A stretch of DNA of 8,678 nucleotides, taken from contig JAGLYR010000078.1 in assembly GCA_023132135.1 (NCBI GenBank), positions 1 to 8,678 on the forward strand, written 5' to 3'. Positions 1 to 5,984 of this stretch are shown here, piece after piece. Each line of letters opens with the position of its first letter. Positions within the stretch are counted from its first letter, which is position 1. Made by a program: the position numbers and the translations under genes. This DNA is from Candidatus Eiseniibacteriota bacterium. Its GTDB lineage: Bacteria > Arandabacterota > Arandabacteria > JAGLYR01. The notes beneath the pieces were generated by a model. It had not been told where the DNA came from. It did not search any database and saw only the letters and a program-made list of their open reading frames with translations.

Positions 1-147
1 GCCAGTTGCCGGAGTCAGAATCCTTACCCTTCGACCCGACACCGTGTTCATCCCGCGGGGCCCTCAATACCATGAACAACCCTTACTACCCGGATCACTC
101 GCGGTCTCCGCTGGTTCAGGCTGGTGTGAAACGCAGGTTTTCGGTTT
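1..147 (-). other. Left-edge flank downstream of the activator; possible start of a minus-strand gene
   Basis: No complete gene is visible here. Read on the minus strand it lies just past the stop codon of the sigma-54 activator. An ATG at 73-71 has a fair ribosome-binding site (AAGGG, six bases upstream) and stays open to the edge for 24 codons. A second ATG at 51-49, in another frame, gives 17 open codons with a weaker site. Either could start the next gene of an operon with the activator, but so few residues allow no product call. No terminator-like hairpin with a T-run was seen between the activator stop and these starts. Confidence 0.25.
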
Positions 148-1608
148 CTATGGCCGGGATTGCTGTTTCTTCAGGCGCCGGTAGAGGGTTCGTTCGGAGA
201 TGCCCAGCAGTTTCGCTGCCTTGCGGCGGTTCCCGCTGGTCTTGCGGATGGCTTCGTCGATCATGCGGGACTCGGCTTCGTCCAGAGTGCGGGGTGGCGC
301 CGGTCCGGTTTCCGAGGGTTCCACGGGAACTCCCCGGAGCGCGCCCAGGAGGATGGACTTCAACTCCGCCAGTTCAGAGCGGAGGGCCAACAGGGTGCGG
401 TAGATAATCTCTCGCTCCGCGTCGTCCTTGGCGGAACTCAGCGATACAGGGAGATTCCGGTGCACCTCGGCACGAACGGTGAGATGGGGAGCCACGTCGT
501 CCACCGTGACAAGTGTGTGCTTCACCAGTACGGTCAACGATTCGATCAGGTTCTTGATCTCCCGGACGTTTCCCGGCCACTCGTTCTGCACCAGCAGTTC
601 CATGGCCTCCGGGGAAAAGCTCTTCCGGGGTGAGCCGTGCCGCGCCGAGGCTTCGGTCAGAAACCGGTCCACCAGAAGCGGGATATCTTCTCGCCGTTCC
701 CGGATCGGCGGGAGCAGGAGACTGACGACTTTCAGGCGGAAGTACAGGTCCCGGCGGAAGGTTCCCTGAGAGACTGCTTCTTCGAGGTTGCGGTTCGTGG
801 CAGCGATCAGCCGCACGTCCGAGCGAATGAGTTGACTTCCTCCCACCCGGTAGTACGCCTGATCCTCAAGCGCTCTCAGTAGCTTCACTTGGAGATTCAG
901 AGGTGTTTCGCCGATCTCGTCGAGGAGCAGCGAGCCGCCGTCGGCCTGTTCGAACCGTCCGGCGTGTCTCGTGGCCGCGCCCGTGAATGCACCCTTCTCG
1001 TGGCCGAAGAGATCTGATTCGAGAAGACCCTCCGGGATGGCCCCGCAGTTCACGGCCACGAAAGGTCCGTCGGACCGGGAGCTCATACGATGAATAGCGT
1101 GGGCCACCACCTCCTTGCCCGTCCCCGACTCACCGGCGATGAGCACCGTGATGCGGGTGGCCGCCACCTGGCGAATGGTCTCAAACACCTGGAGCATCCG
1201 GGGTGAGCGGCCTAGAAGGCCAGTCTCGTCGTCCATCCGTTTGGCGGCCAGCATTTGCTGGATTCGGTGCAGAAGTTGCTCGGAAGAGATTGGCATCTCC
1301 AGGTAGTCATCGACGCCGGAGGCCAGAATATCCGTTCTGCGCCCAAGCGAGACAGGAGGACCTATCAGGAGGATAGTGGCTCCCGGGTTTCGGGACCGGG
1401 CCCGGCGTGTGATCGTCAGTCCCGAAGTTCCCTCGAGCCTAGCCTGGATCATGACGAAATCGAAGGGGGCCTGATCCAGTTGCTTCATGGCGTCGACAGG
1501 AGAGTCGGCGAGCTCAATGCCGATACCTTCCTCAGTGGCCAGCCGGGCGACATCTGGCAGTCCGCTTGATGTTGATCCGACCAGAAGAACTCGGGGAGTT
1601 TCCGTCAC
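148..1608 (-). CDS. Sigma-54-dependent transcriptional activator, NtrC type, with degenerate receiver domain
   Basis: The 486-residue protein has the three-part NtrC layout. Residues 6-120 form a receiver-like domain, about 130-370 the AAA+ domain, and 444-482 a Fis-type helix-turn-helix. The AAA+ domain is intact: Walker A GESGTGKE at 159-166, the sigma-54 contact loop GAFTGA at 206-211, Walker B GGSLLLDE at 224-231, and arginine-finger region RRDLYFRL at 285-292. It should remodel sigma-54 polymerase at -24/-12 promoters. The receiver lacks the usual phosphorylation set: Q55 stands where the acceptor Asp is expected, G11-S12 replace the acidic pair, G83 replaces the Thr/Ser, and M105 precedes the conserved Pro instead of Lys. 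Activation by classical phosphotransfer is therefore unlikely. A helical linker at 395-422 may aid oligomerisation. The start is GTG, supported by GGAG seven bases upstream. No histidine kinase gene is visible in the window. The family call is firm; the target genes are unknown. Confidence 0.95.
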   Translation of the reverse strand: MTETPRVLLVGSTSSGLPDVARLATEEGIGIELADSPVDAMKQLDQAPFDFVMIQARLEGTSGLTITRRARSRNPGATILLIGPPVSLGRRTDILASGVDDYLEMPISSEQLLHRIQQMLAAKRMDDETGLLGRSPRMLQVFETIRQVAATRITVLIAGESGTGKEVVAHAIHRMSSRSDGPFVAVNCGAIPEGLLESDLFGHEKGAFTGAATRHAGRFEQADGGSLLLDEIGETPLNLQVKLLRALEDQAYYRVGGSQLIRSDVRLIAATNRNLEEAVSQGTFRRDLYFRLKVVSLLLPPIRERREDIPLLVDRFLTEASARHGSPRKSFSPEAMELLVQNEWPGNVREIKNLIESLTVLVKHTLVTVDDVAPHLTVRAEVHRNLPVSLSSAKDDAEREIIYRTLLALRSELAELKSILLGALRGVPVEPSETGPAPPRTLDEAESRMIDEAIRKTSGNRRKAAKLLGISERTLYRRLKKQQSRP

Positions 1609-1671
1609 GGAGTCGCTCCGTATCCTGAATACTACGTCATCTGACCTGAGCAGAAAGATGATGCTGGATTC

Positions 1672-1701
1672 AGGCTAGCACATGCCTGGAAAGCCGGTCA
1701 A
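1672..1701 (-). promoter_or_regulatory. Sigma-70-like promoter for the sigma-54 activator gene
   Basis: Read on the minus strand, TTGACC (1701-1696) is followed after 18 bases by TAGCCT (1677-1672), itself preceded by a TG as in extended -10 boxes. The predicted start lies about 55 bases before the GTG start codon. The -35 box falls inside the 20-bp palindrome at 1690-1709, so a protein bound there would be expected to block this promoter. Confidence 0.5.
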
Positions 1702-1709
1702 CCGGCTTT
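1690..1709. promoter_or_regulatory. Perfect 9+2+9 palindrome in the divergent intergenic region (candidate operator)
   Basis: AAAGCCGGT at 1690-1698 and its exact reverse complement ACCGGCTTT at 1701-1709 flank a CA centre. It lies between two divergent transcription units and overlaps the -35 box of the minus-strand promoter, about 30 bp before the -35 of the plus-strand promoter. A two-base loop is poor for an RNA hairpin, and neither gene would transcribe it from its mapped promoter. A dyad protein-binding site is therefore likelier than a terminator. The Fis-type HTH regulator encoded next door is a candidate ligand, by inference only. Confidence 0.6.
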
Positions 1710-1738
1710 TGCGCAATGCCTTATGAGTCCAAAAGCGC

Positions 1739-1767
1739 TTGACAGTCGCCCGGCGGTCTGATAGTTT
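1739..1767 (+). promoter_or_regulatory. Sigma-70-like promoter for the small protein - rpmI - flippase/GT9 operon
   Basis: TTGACA (1739-1744) matches the consensus exactly. After a 17-base spacer comes TAGTTT (1762-1767), a partial -10 match. A start near 1774 would give a leader of roughly 115 bases ahead of the ATG at 1891. Confidence 0.65.
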
Positions 1768-1812
1768 AGCCGACGTGTGTGTTGCGGGTGCGGGTTCGAG
1801 AAGGTGCTGGGG

Positions 1813-1870
1813 GTGTGCGAGAATGGTGGGGCCAGACGTGGAGTGGAGGGTGCCTGCTCGTCTTGCACAC
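1813..1870 (+). promoter_or_regulatory. Leader stem-loop just upstream of the first ribosome-binding site
   Basis: GTGTGCGAG (1813-1821) can pair with CTTGCACAC (1862-1870), nine base pairs with one G-U, extended by A1822-T1861. The stem closes a 38-base loop and ends six bases before the purine-rich ribosome-binding site AGAGGAGA (1876-1883). It could influence translation of an operon that carries a ribosomal protein. No known riboswitch or r-protein leader was recognised. Confidence 0.35.
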
Positions 1871-1890
1871 GGGTGAGAGGAGAAGCTGTC

Positions 1891-2076
1891 ATGGGTTCTG
1901 GCGACGCTATCCTGATCAAAAAAGACCGGACTAGCAGCACTTATGATATTCTTCTGCAGAAGGCTGTCAAAGAGGGGCGCGTGGGTGGGAAACACCGCTG
2001 CCCGGTGTGCGGGATGCGGTTCAGAACCGAGAAGGATGCATCCGCCTGTTGCGCCAAGGTGTATCTGAAAACCTGA
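1891..2076 (+). CDS. Small Cys-cluster (zinc-finger-like) protein, hypothetical
   Basis: The product has 61 residues. Its C-terminal half carries C-P-V-C, then GMRF, then a CC pair twelve residues after the second Cys. This spacing (C-x2-C-x12-CC, with an aromatic and an alanine between) suggests a single small metal site. The N-terminal 35 residues are basic and lack a signal peptide or membrane segment, so it is probably cytosolic and may bind nucleic acid. I chose the ATG at 1891 because AGAGGAGA lies at the right distance. The same frame stays open upstream to a GTG at 1777, which would add a Cys-rich 38-residue extension but starts almost at the predicted transcription start. The stop codon is seven bases before rpmI, whose ribosome-binding site overlaps it, so the two are co-transcribed and perhaps translationally coupled. 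A ribosome-linked role is guessed from context only. Confidence 0.75.
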   Translation: MGSGDAILIKKDRTSSTYDILLQKAVKEGRVGGKHRCPVCGMRFRTEKDASACCAKVYLKT

Positions 2077-2083
2077 GGAAGCA

Positions 2084-2281
2084 ATGCCGAAAATCAAGAC
2101 AAATCGAAGCGCGGCCAAGAGGTTCAAGAAGACCGGGGGTAGCGGTCTCAAGAGAGAAAGAGCATACGCGAGCCACTTGTTGAGCAGCAAGTCGAGGGGC
2201 CGGAAGCGGCGTTTGCGCAAAGGTACGTCCGTGTCTTCCGCGGACCTGAGGCGCGCGAAGCGGCTGCTCGGCCTGGGTTAG
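2084..2281 (+). CDS. rpmI: 50S ribosomal protein bL35
   Basis: The 65-residue product is the usual length and composition for bL35: it opens [21 protein letters not shown] and ends with the characteristic basic stretch and the LRRAKRLL helix. It is a structural protein of the large subunit. The ATG at 2084 has a Shine-Dalgarno AGGAA that overlaps the stop of the preceding small gene. In most bacteria rpmI sits between infC and rplT. Here neither neighbour is present: the gene follows a small Cys-cluster protein and precedes a membrane glycosyltransferase fusion after a 13-base gap. The usual L20-mediated autoregulation of the infC operon may therefore not apply. Identification is confident from the N-terminal signature and size. 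Confidence 0.96.
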   Translation: MPKIKTNRSAAKRFKKTGGSGLKRERAYASHLLSSKSRGRKRRLRKGTSVSSADLRRAKRLLGLG

Positions 2282-2294
2282 ATCTGGCGACACA

Positions 2295-4337
2295 ATGCCC
2301 CATGGTCTTGAGAAGCAAAAGCTGATACGGGGTTCTCGAACCTTCGCGGCCATCACCATCGCCGCCTTCGCTCTGCTGGCGGTTCTCACTACTGATGCTA
2401 CGACGTGGAAGGGCCTTGCGCAAATGAGGCCCTTCGCCCTTCCTCTGGTCCTTGGACTGGTGTTCATCAGCTGGTTCGCAAACGCGGTCAAGATCCGGAT
2501 CCTGGCAGATGGCATAGGTTCCAGGATCAGTGTGTGGTCCTGTTTTCGCGCGCATATGGCCAACCTGTTCCTGTCGGCCGTAACACCGTTTCAGACCGGG
2601 GGCGGAGCCGCGCAAATCTACGTTCTATGGCGCGAGGGTCTGTCCGTTTCCCGCGCTACGGCAGCGAGCCTCGCTGGCGCACTGATCACCATCGTCTTCC
2701 TCTTCTCGGGCGGAGTCGCTGTTCTTGTGATCAGACCCGGCCTCGCGGAGAACATTGCTGTGAGGGTGGTCACGATTTTCGTGATCACCGTGTTCTGCTT
2801 TGCGTTTTTCCTCTTCTGGGTTGGGTTTTTCAAGCCACAGTGGGTGTCTGGAATTGTCCGGGTTGCGGCGCGCGTGGCGGAGCGAGTTCCTTTTGTCCCA
2901 AAGGACCGGGTGCGGGAATTCCACGACTGGTTTTCCCAGGAGCTGGCGGATCTCATTGCCTACCTCCGGATCTACCTGACGGACAGGTTGGGAGTTCTTC
3001 TCAAGGCGGCGCCGCTCGGCGGTATCTCTATCCTCGCCAATTGCCTCATTGCATATGCCATCATGTTCGGGATGCGAATCAGCCGTGATCCGGGCGAGGT
3101 TCTTATGGCCCAGATGCTGATCTACTTCATTGTCTACTTCTCGCCGTCGCCGGGGGGAAGCGGAGTAGCGGAAGCGGGGGGGGCATCCCTCATGGCTGCG
3201 CTGATTCCCCTCCAGCAGCTGTGTGTCTACATTGTCCTCTGGCGTTTCTTCAGCTATCTTCTGGGCGTCGGTCTGGGAGCCGTTGTGATCATGGGTTTGT
3301 TGCGGAGCGGGACACAAGACGCAGAGCGAATTCTTGTGATCCGGCCAGACCGTCTCGGTGATGTGGTTCTGGCCACTCCTCTCATTCATGCTCTCCGGGA
3401 CCGGTATCCCAACGCGTACATTGCCGCCCTCGTTCGACCCTACACAGAGGCCGTGCTCCTGGGGAACCCGCGGTTGGACAGGATTCTCCTGGACGATCCT
3501 GCCGGTAGGGACAGCGGTTTTCGGGGATTCTGGTCCCTGGTGTTCCGTCTGCGAAGGGAAAGATTCGGGACGTCCCTCATGCTCATGCCCACTCGCCGTC
3601 ATGCGCTGGCCGTGCTCCTGGGCGGGATCCCCCGCAGAATTAGTGTAGGGCGGAAGCCGTATGAAGTCCTGACGGGGAGCAAGCCCGCCGGCCGGAACCG
3701 GGACGATCCTGTGAGGCACGAAGCGGACTACTGTCTTGACCTTGGGCGGGTTGTCGGAGTCGAATGCGGGGATCTGCGGCCGGAGGTTTTTCTTGACGAG
3801 GAAGAGAGGGCCGAGGCGCGTGGTTTCCTGGAAGCGGCCGGCTTGGGAACGGGCACCGTTGTGGGGGTGCATCCGGGTAGTGGGGGCTCGGCTCCGAATT
3901 GGGACAGGGAGCGATACCGGACTCTGGTCCGGGGTCTTGTAGAGACGTTGGGAAGTTGGATTGTGGTGACGGGGGATGGGAGTGAGCCACGGATGGACTG
4001 GGGTGGGGAGGGTTGGGGGGAAAGGGTTTTGGATCTCACGGGTCAGCTGACCGTTCGCAGGCTGATGAGTGTCCTCTCGTGTTTCGACGTGCTGGTGTCT
4101 TCGAGTACCGGCCCGATGCATTTGGCCGCAGCCCTGGGCATTCCCTGCGTGGCGATGTTCTGCCCGCGCAAGGCTTGCAGTCCGGCCCGGTGGGGACCTC
4201 TGGGCAACGGTCACCGGATCATTGTTCCCGGTTCGGAGCGCTGTGGCCGCTGCGGGCCAACCCGCGATCCAGAGTGCAGGTTTCAAGATATCCCTGTTTC
4301 TGATGTGTTGGCAATGGTTTCGGGGATTGTCGGATAG
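2295..4337 (+). CDS. Flippase-like membrane domain fused to a GT9 heptosyltransferase-type glycosyltransferase
   Basis: This 680-residue protein joins two domains normally found apart. Residues about 15-340 are polytopic membrane protein with the look of the lysylphosphatidylglycerol synthase transmembrane/AglD-like family, including the TPFQTGGGAAQ loop and a late PSPGGSGVAEAG loop. Residues about 344-680 are glycosyltransferase family 9. This half opens with RILVIRPDRLGDVVLATPL, has the HPGSGG donor-site loop at 526-531 and TGPMH at 605-609, and ends with the Cys cluster C650, C653 and C661 seen in many heptosyltransferases. The GT9 part should act on the cytoplasmic face, adding heptose or a related sugar to a lipid-linked core; the membrane part may anchor it or move lipid. 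It starts 13 bases after rpmI with only a weak ribosome-binding site, suggesting coupling. A later start would remove the first membrane helix. The frame is continuous, so the fusion is not an annotation error within this sequence. Confidence 0.9.
   Translation: MPHGLEKQKLIRGSRTFAAITIAAFALLAVLTTDATTWKGLAQMRPFALPLVLGLVFISWFANAVKIRILADGIGSRISVWSCFRAHMANLFLSAVTPFQTGGGAAQIYVLWREGLSVSRATAASLAGALITIVFLFSGGVAVLVIRPGLAENIAVRVVTIFVITVFCFAFFLFWVGFFKPQWVSGIVRVAARVAERVPFVPKDRVREFHDWFSQELADLIAYLRIYLTDRLGVLLKAAPLGGISILANCLIAYAIMFGMRISRDPGEVLMAQMLIYFIVYFSPSPGGSGVAEAGGASLMAALIPLQQLCVYIVLWRFFSYLLGVGLGAVVIMGLLRSGTQDAERILVIRPDRLGDVVLATPLIHALRDRYPNAYIAALVRPYTEAVLLGNPRLDRILLDDPAGRDSGFRGFWSLVFRLRRERFGTSLMLMPTRRHALAVLLGGIPRRISVGRKPYEVLTGSKPAGRNRDDPVRHEADYCLDLGRVVGVECGDLRPEVFLDEEERAEARGFLEAAGLGTGTVVGVHPGSGGSAPNWDRERYRTLVRGLVETLGSWIVVTGDGSEPRMDWGGEGWGERVLDLTGQLTVRRLMSVLSCFDVLVSSSTGPMHLAAALGIPCVAMFCPRKACSPARWGPLGNGHRIIVPGSERCGRCGPTRDPECRFQDIPVSDVLAMVSGIVG
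4000..4020 (+). other. Potential G-quadruplex motif inside the GT9 domain
   Basis: Four G-runs of 4, 4, 3 and 6 bases are separated by loops of one, one and two bases on the coding strand. Short loops of this kind favour a stable parallel quadruplex in DNA or mRNA. A further GGGGG and GGG lie at 3971-3980. It encodes a Gly/Trp-rich surface stretch (WGGEGWGER) of the glycosyltransferase. Confidence 0.5.
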
Positions 4338-4350
4338 GCGGAGAAAGCGC

Positions 4351-4380
4351 TTGCAGGGGCGGCATTCCCTGTGATATACT
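4351..4380 (+). promoter_or_regulatory. Sigma-70-like promoter for the secreted protein gene
   Basis: TTGCAG (4351-4356) and TATACT (4375-4380, five of six consensus bases) are 18 bases apart. They begin just after the GT9 stop codon. The spacer contains a small inverted repeat, CAGGG (4354-4358) with CCCTG (4367-4371), which could be an operator half-site pair. Transcription would give a leader of roughly 140 bases. Confidence 0.65.
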
Positions 4381-4406
4381 CAAATCGGGTGAGTATCGGC
4401 TTTGAG

Positions 4407-4493
4407 ACTCGCAAGGTGCGCGAGTGTGTTGAGCGAAAGGGGGACAAGGCCTATCGAATCGTTGTTCCTGGTGTTGGAAGCGTGTTACAACAC
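4407..4493 (+). promoter_or_regulatory. Structured leader of the secreted protein mRNA
   Basis: The leader holds a six-base-pair hairpin, ACTCGC (4407-4412) with GCGAGT (4420-4425) around a seven-base loop. Farther down is a short dyad, GTGTT (4482-4486) and AACAC (4489-4493), around AC; the same AACAC region can alternatively pair with GTGTTG at 4471-4476. No known riboswitch was recognised. Function is unknown; the alternative pairings may be chance. Confidence 0.3.
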
Positions 4494-4525
4494 TGTAGAT
4501 ACGATGTGAAAGGTGGTAAGCGCAT

Positions 4526-5137
4526 ATGGGCAACCGCTACAGGCTGATTTCTCTGCTGGTCGTTGCGGTGGGGGCCCTGGTTGCTTCAACGGGTCCGGCT
4601 TTGGGGTTCACGCTTGAGGATTTTGAGGCGTACGTAAACAACGCCGAACTGAATGCAGCGTGGGTACCCTCGTCCAATGGAACGGAGTTCCTTGAAGCCA
4701 CCGCCGTCTTTGAACGTGAGTTGGCGATGGGCATTAGCTACAACTGCGGGCTGGGCGATTTCTCTACGGTATTCACGTATGATGTCGCCCAGGACTGGAC
4801 GTCTTTCACAACATTTTCGCTGATGTATCTGGGGACCGCAGGGAGCTCGAGCGAGAGACTCGTAGTCGAGCTCCGGGACCAGTGGGGCAATTACGTGAGG
4901 GGTCCCGCCGCGAGCGGCGCGACACAGGCACTTGGCTGGACAGAGTATTCGATGGATATCTCTGGCTGGGCCGATCGGGAGTGGATGAAGGAGATCAGGA
5001 TCTGGGTCGAGGCCGATGGCTCGGGATCGGGCAGTATCTACTTTGACTACCTTCTTCTACCCAACGCGATTTCCGTGGATGGAGACACCTGGAGCCGTAT
5101 CAAGTCTATCTACGGGAACAAGAAGCGCGGTCAGTAA
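4526..5137 (+). CDS. Secreted protein with a carbohydrate-binding-like beta-sandwich domain
   Basis: The 203-residue product starts with a typical Sec signal peptide: basic MGNRYR, a hydrophobic core to about residue 21, and a likely signal peptidase I site after A-L-G at 27. The mature part reads as one jelly-roll domain. It opens with EDFEAY and a later AAW, has alternating strands with W-T-S-F and L-G-W-T-E-Y, and closes with a SIYFDYLLL strand. This pattern resembles galactose-binding-like/CBM11-type modules, so glycan binding is plausible, but no catalytic residues are evident. After the domain comes a short tail, DTWSRIKSIYGN, then a basic end. The ATG at 4526 is preceded by AAAGGTGG at nine bases. 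It is monocistronic: its own promoter lies upstream and an intrinsic terminator follows 37 bases after the stop. It is not assigned to a named family. Confidence 0.85.
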   Translation: MGNRYRLISLLVVAVGALVASTGPALGFTLEDFEAYVNNAELNAAWVPSSNGTEFLEATAVFERELAMGISYNCGLGDFSTVFTYDVAQDWTSFTTFSLMYLGTAGSSSERLVVELRDQWGNYVRGPAASGATQALGWTEYSMDISGWADREWMKEIRIWVEADGSGSGSIYFDYLLLPNAISVDGDTWSRIKSIYGNKKRGQ

Positions 5138-5173
5138 GACGAGCAAGTGTTGAGACTGAAAGAAGCTCCAGGA

Positions 5174-5202
5174 GGGGGCGTCCATGCGGGCGCTCCCTTT
5201 TT
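5174..5202 (+). terminator. Rho-independent terminator of the secreted protein gene
   Basis: GGGGGCGTCC (5174-5183) pairs with GGGCGCTCCC (5188-5197), ten pairs including two G-U, around the tetraloop ATGC. Five T residues (5198-5202) follow directly. It sits 37 bases after the stop codon and just before the next promoter. Confidence 0.9.
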
Positions 5203-5205
5203 CTA

Positions 5206-5235
5206 TTGACAGTCTCAGACGAGGGACGATAAGGT
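5206..5235 (+). promoter_or_regulatory. Sigma-70-like promoter for the first HU gene
   Basis: A perfect TTGACA (5206-5211) begins three bases after the terminator T-run. TAAGGT (5230-5235) follows with an 18-base spacer; GATAAG with a 16-base spacer is an alternative -10. The leader would be about 135 bases long. It contains two hairpins: GCGGG/CCCGC (5272-5276 with 5280-5284) and GTTGC/GCAAC (5336-5340 with 5344-5348). Confidence 0.55.
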
Positions 5236-5377
5236 GGTTCAGCGCTTGGGGTTGCAGTCTTGGGCGCGGGAGCGGGATGCCCGCCCGGCCTGCTATGCCG
5301 TGGACGGACAGAGCGTTGTCACCGGACGGGAAGCGGTTGCTGAGCAACGGGATGCGTCAGTTGAAGGAGATAGTGCT

Positions 5378-5662
5378 GTGACGAAAGCCGATCTGGTTGA
5401 GGAAATCGCCAAGCGTACCGGTCTGACGAAGAAGGATATCGGGCAGGCTGTCGACGGATTCATCGAGGCGATGAAGAACGCCCTGACCGAAGGCCATCAC
5501 ATTGAAATCCGGGGATTCGGCACGTTCAGTGTGAAGGATCGCAAGGCGAGAACCGCCCGGAATCCTCGCACGGGGGAGGCAGTTCCTCTTCCTCCACGCC
5601 GTGTTCCGGTATTCAAGGTCTCCAGGGATCTGAAGGAACGGGTCCTCGGGAGCTGGGACTAG
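5378..5662 (+). CDS. HU/IHF-family DNA-binding protein (first copy)
   Basis: The product is 94 residues, the normal HU/IHF length. It begins TKADLVEEIAKRTGLTKKDI, the standard N-terminal helices, and carries the DNA-binding beta-arm with GFGTF and the hallmark RNPRTGE; the conserved Pro lies in this arm. These small dimers bend and compact DNA. The PLPPRRVPVFK segment after the arm is closer to IHF-like proteins than that of the second copy at 7638. I chose the GTG at 5378 because AAGGAGA sits seven bases upstream and the homology starts there. The frame stays open upstream to 5234, but that extension has no HU character and is part of the leader. It has its own promoter and no plausible operon partner; the next gene is over 300 bases away. 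Confidence 0.95.
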   Translation: MTKADLVEEIAKRTGLTKKDIGQAVDGFIEAMKNALTEGHHIEIRGFGTFSVKDRKARTARNPRTGEAVPLPPRRVPVFKVSRDLKERVLGSWD

Positions 5663-5707
5663 CCTGGACTATGCACAAATCCGGATGGATTCGCACAGAG
5701 TCCAGGC
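5662..5707 (+). repeat. Nine-base-pair inverted repeat directly after the first HU gene
   Basis: GCCTGGACT (5662-5670), beginning at the last base of the stop codon, is exactly complementary to AGTCCAGGC (5699-5707). Inside is a second small hairpin, AATCC/GGATT (5678-5682 with 5687-5691) around GGAT. No T-run follows, so this is not a classic intrinsic terminator. It may stabilise the mRNA 3' end or act in DNA. Confidence 0.55.
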
Positions 5708-5984
5708 AGAGCAATAGAGAAGTAGACAATAGAAAATAGATCCCGGACAAAAGCATCATAGAAACACTTTCACCCCGGTCACCTCTCTCCTTCTCTCCTC
5801 TCGCACTCCCGCAATCGTCGGAGCCAAGAGCCTGATATCCGCACTGGCTTCCGGCCGCTGGTGAGAAATGCAGGCTAATGTGTTGTTCTGGCAGGCCGAT
5901 GGATCCCACAGGGGGAGGATGTGATACAAAGCGGGCTAGGCCCTGCGGTCAAAGCAAACACGGTGACGCACCGAAGGTGTCGAA
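5708..5984. other. Intergenic region without a convincing gene
   Basis: This stretch is richer in A and T at its start than the rest of the window. AATAGA occurs three times (5713-5718, 5728-5733, 5735-5740). A pyrimidine tract of C/T runs occupies about 5780-5806. A small hairpin, GGGC/GCCC around TAG, lies at 5933-5943. I found no strong promoter for the downstream zinc-ribbon genes, and only an 18-codon ORF at 5868 with weak support. A minus-strand 48-codon ORF (5759-5613) is noted among the rejected items. Confidence 0.5.

Noticed and set aside
2625-4286. 553-codon open frame on the minus strand, antisense to the flippase-GT9 gene
   Set aside because: The product is low-complexity (Pro, Arg, His, Gln-rich) with no recognisable domain, while the plus strand encodes a clear two-domain protein. 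Long antisense frames are common in GC-rich genes.
4354-4371. CAGGG/CCCTG hairpin as a terminator for the GT9 operon
   Set aside because: It has only five strong pairs and no T-run, and lies in the spacer of the next promoter.
5613-5759. Minus-strand 48-codon ORF with a hydrophobic N-terminus (MMLLSGIYFLLSTSLLLC)
   Set aside because: It could be a small membrane protein, but the second half is antisense to the inverted repeat and the HU 3' end. The purine-rich stretch upstream lies too far from the ATG, and no promoter was seen.
5868-5924. 18-codon ORF upstream of the zinc-ribbon/TPR gene as a leader peptide
   Set aside because: The ribosome-binding site is weak, the codons are not regulatory in character (no run of one amino acid), and there is no attenuator hairpin with a T-run.
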